A stretch of 64,000 bases of DNA from Geobacter sp. FeAm09 (GTDB lineage Bacteria > Desulfobacterota > Desulfuromonadia > Geobacterales > Pseudopelobacteraceae), in assembly GCF_008330225.1 (NCBI RefSeq), contig NZ_CP042466.1, positions 248,001 through 312,000 on the forward strand, written 5' to 3'. Shown here piece after piece: positions 62,683-64,000 of this stretch. A program made the translations under genes and the position numbers. Under the pieces are notes generated by a model. The model worked only from the letters and a program-made list of their open reading frames with translations, was not told the origin of the DNA and searched no databases. Numbering within the stretch: position 1 is the first letter of the stretch; every line of letters begins with the position of its first letter.

Positions 62683-64000
62683 TTACTGCCACGTCATGAC
62701 AAAGGCGCGCAGGCGGCCCCCCTGCTCGTCCCGGTAATAGACCACCTTGAGGTTGTCGGCTATGCGGCCGCGCTGGATCTCGTAGCCATCCTTTTTCTCG
62801 GTCGCTTCGAGGACAAAGGCCGGTTTTTTCACCACCTGGCGGAGCACGCCCTTCATGAACGATTCGGGCACCCCCTGGCCGCCGCGGTCGATCACCTGGA
62901 TGGCCTTGATGGATTCCTTTTCCCGGAACACCTTGAACTCGGTAACCTGCCCCTTGTAGCGCTCCCATCCCGGATTGGCGGCGCCGTAGCTCTTGTCCGC
63001 GCCGTAGCGGGGGATGAAATCCGGCAATCTGCTGGGGCGCGCACCCACTTGGGCCGGAGTGGGCCGGTTCCCGGCGATGTCGGACAGGACGGCCTTGTCG
63101 CTCAATTGGGGCGTGGCCTCGCCGCCCGCCGCGGGAGGAACGGCGGCAACCGGGGGGGCGGGAGCAGCGGCCAGCTTCCGGGCCGCCGTGACCGGAGGCT
63201 GCGCCGGGGCGGCCGGTTGGGCGGCCGGCTTCACCTGCTGCGCCGGCGGCTCGGCGGTGATTGCGACCGGTTTCTGCTCCTCCGGTTTGCGGTTCTGGAT
63301 CACCGTGACGACCACGGCGACGATCAGGACCGGCGCCAGCCAGAGCAGGAAGGAGGAGGCCCGGGAGAGCTTCCTCTCCGGTTCGATGGTTTCCGGCTGC
63401 TCCACATTCCACCCGGAGAAATGCTGCCGCGCCGCTTCAACAGGCGGTTCCGGTTCCTGCATGCTCTCCACGGCACTGTCGAAGGAGCTGGTAAACTCCG
63501 AGTAGACCTTGACCCGTGAGCGGGGGGCATAGGTGATGCCCCGCTCCTCCAGGGACGGTTCGGGCGGGACGGCCAGGGGGGCGGCGAGGGCCAGGATGTC
63601 GCGGCTGGCCGGTGCGGCGGCCGGTTCCTGTTCCGGTTCGGCAGCGGCCGGCTCCGGAGCGGGCGCCGGTTGCACCGCGGCCGAGGTCGAAACGATGTCC
63701 TCCACCGCCAGGGCCGCCTCCACCCCGCTCTGTCCTTTCCGGGAGGCGGGGGTGGCGACCGTGCTCCGGATAGCGTCCAACAGCGCCTTTTCGTCCAGCG
63801 AGGTATCGATATGCCCCTGGTAGAGCTTGATGGTTTCGGCGCTGACCTGGGTGGGGGTGCTGAGCAGCACGAAGCGGCTGCGCTTCCTGCCGAGCTGTTT
63901 TTTGAGATGCATCAGCAGGATGTCGGCGGAAAGCCCGGAGAGATGGGTCTGGACAAAAACCATGGCCGGTTTCCTGGCGATCAGCTCCTCCACCCCTTTT
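62683..64000 (-). CDS. Partial membrane protein with receiver-like N-terminus (cut by the window edge)
   Basis: At least 436 residues; the start lies beyond position 64000. The visible N-terminal 75 residues resemble the end of a response-regulator receiver domain (FVLLSTPTQVSAETIKLYQG, then KALLDAIRSTV). A Pro/Ala-rich region, a transmembrane helix (SSFLLWLAPVLIVAVVVTVI), a second Pro/Ala-rich stretch and a C-terminal soluble domain without a recognised family follow. GTG 63993 is possible as a start but would cut the domain. Function unknown. Confidence 0.75.
   Translation of the reverse strand, partial: KGVEELIARKPAMVFVQTHLSGLSADILLMHLKKQLGRKRSRFVLLSTPTQVSAETIKLYQGHIDTSLDEKALLDAIRSTVATPASRKGQSGVEAALAVEDIVSTSAAVQPAPAPEPAAAEPEQEPAAAPASRDILALAAPLAVPPEPSLEERGITYAPRSRVKVYSEFTSSFDSAVESMQEPEPPVEAARQHFSGWNVEQPETIEPERKLSRASSFLLWLAPVLIVAVVVTVIQNRKPEEQKPVAITAEPPAQQVKPAAQPAAPAQPPVTAARKLAAAPAPPVAAVPPAAGGEATPQLSDKAVLSDIAGNRPTPAQVGARPSRLPDFIPRYGADKSYGAANPGWERYKGQVTEFKVFREKESIKAIQVIDRGGQGVPESFMKGVLRQVVKKPAFVLEATEKKDGYEIQRGRIADNLKVVYYRDEQGGRLRAFVMTWQ

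Overview
The window is a chromosomal stretch from a high-G+C, strictly respiratory Gram-negative bacterium. It most resembles a member of the Geobacterales (Desulfuromonadota). The reasons are the hybS-hybA-hybB-hybL-hybP gene order of the Geobacter membrane-bound uptake hydrogenase, an adjacent Mvh/HdrA/MvhD-type hydrogenase, the style of the sigma-54 two-component regulators, and dispersed palindromic repeats. The species cannot be named from sequence reading alone. No rRNA, tRNA, CRISPR array, phage or IS transposase was seen.

Layout. 1-14.8 kb: a MarR regulator with hemG, a cysteine hydrolase, a GlxA-type AraC regulator, glgC, a secreted double rhodanese, tag, radC, uppP, a DUF47/Pit phosphate uptake pair, a DUF2062 protein, a TetR regulator with a small DMT-type transporter, a SulP permease and a cupin. 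14.8-30.7 kb: hydrogen metabolism. A compact five-gene unit (mvhG, mvhA, protease, hdrA, mvhD), all joined by 4-bp ATGA overlaps, is followed by a tusA-like gene. Upstream of it lies the hyb operon (small subunit, ferredoxin, NrfD-like membrane subunit, large subunit, protease). A near-consensus sigma-54 promoter precedes hybS. Divergent from hyb is an NtrC-type sigma-54 activator, apparently split by a frameshift before its DNA-binding domain, with its histidine kinase.

30.7-39.8 kb: a LysE exporter, then on the minus strand a likely single transcription unit: a small exported protein, an exported HExxH metalloprotease with a CFI-box C-terminus, and a YbhGFSR-like ABC exporter. Three copies of a modular palindromic repeat lie inside this unit, one in frame within the ATPase gene. 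40-49 kb: metK, leuB, asd, a U32 peptidase, an exported thermonuclease-like protein and a transglutaminase-like protein. 48.5-57.1 kb: a response-regulator diguanylate cyclase, nudix, rpe, rsmB, htpX, ndk, miaA (again carrying an in-frame repeat) and uvrC. 57.3-64 kb: amt with a candidate sigma-54 promoter, a giant coiled-coil protein with five 40-residue tandem units, a LysM protein, and a membrane protein cut by the window edge.

The two most interesting signals are (i) a family of modular palindromic repeats that has entered protein-coding genes in frame (the miaA N-terminus and the linker between the two ATPase domains), and (ii) the hydrogen locus, in which two hydrogenase systems, a sigma-54 promoter and a broken-looking sigma-54 activator sit side by side.
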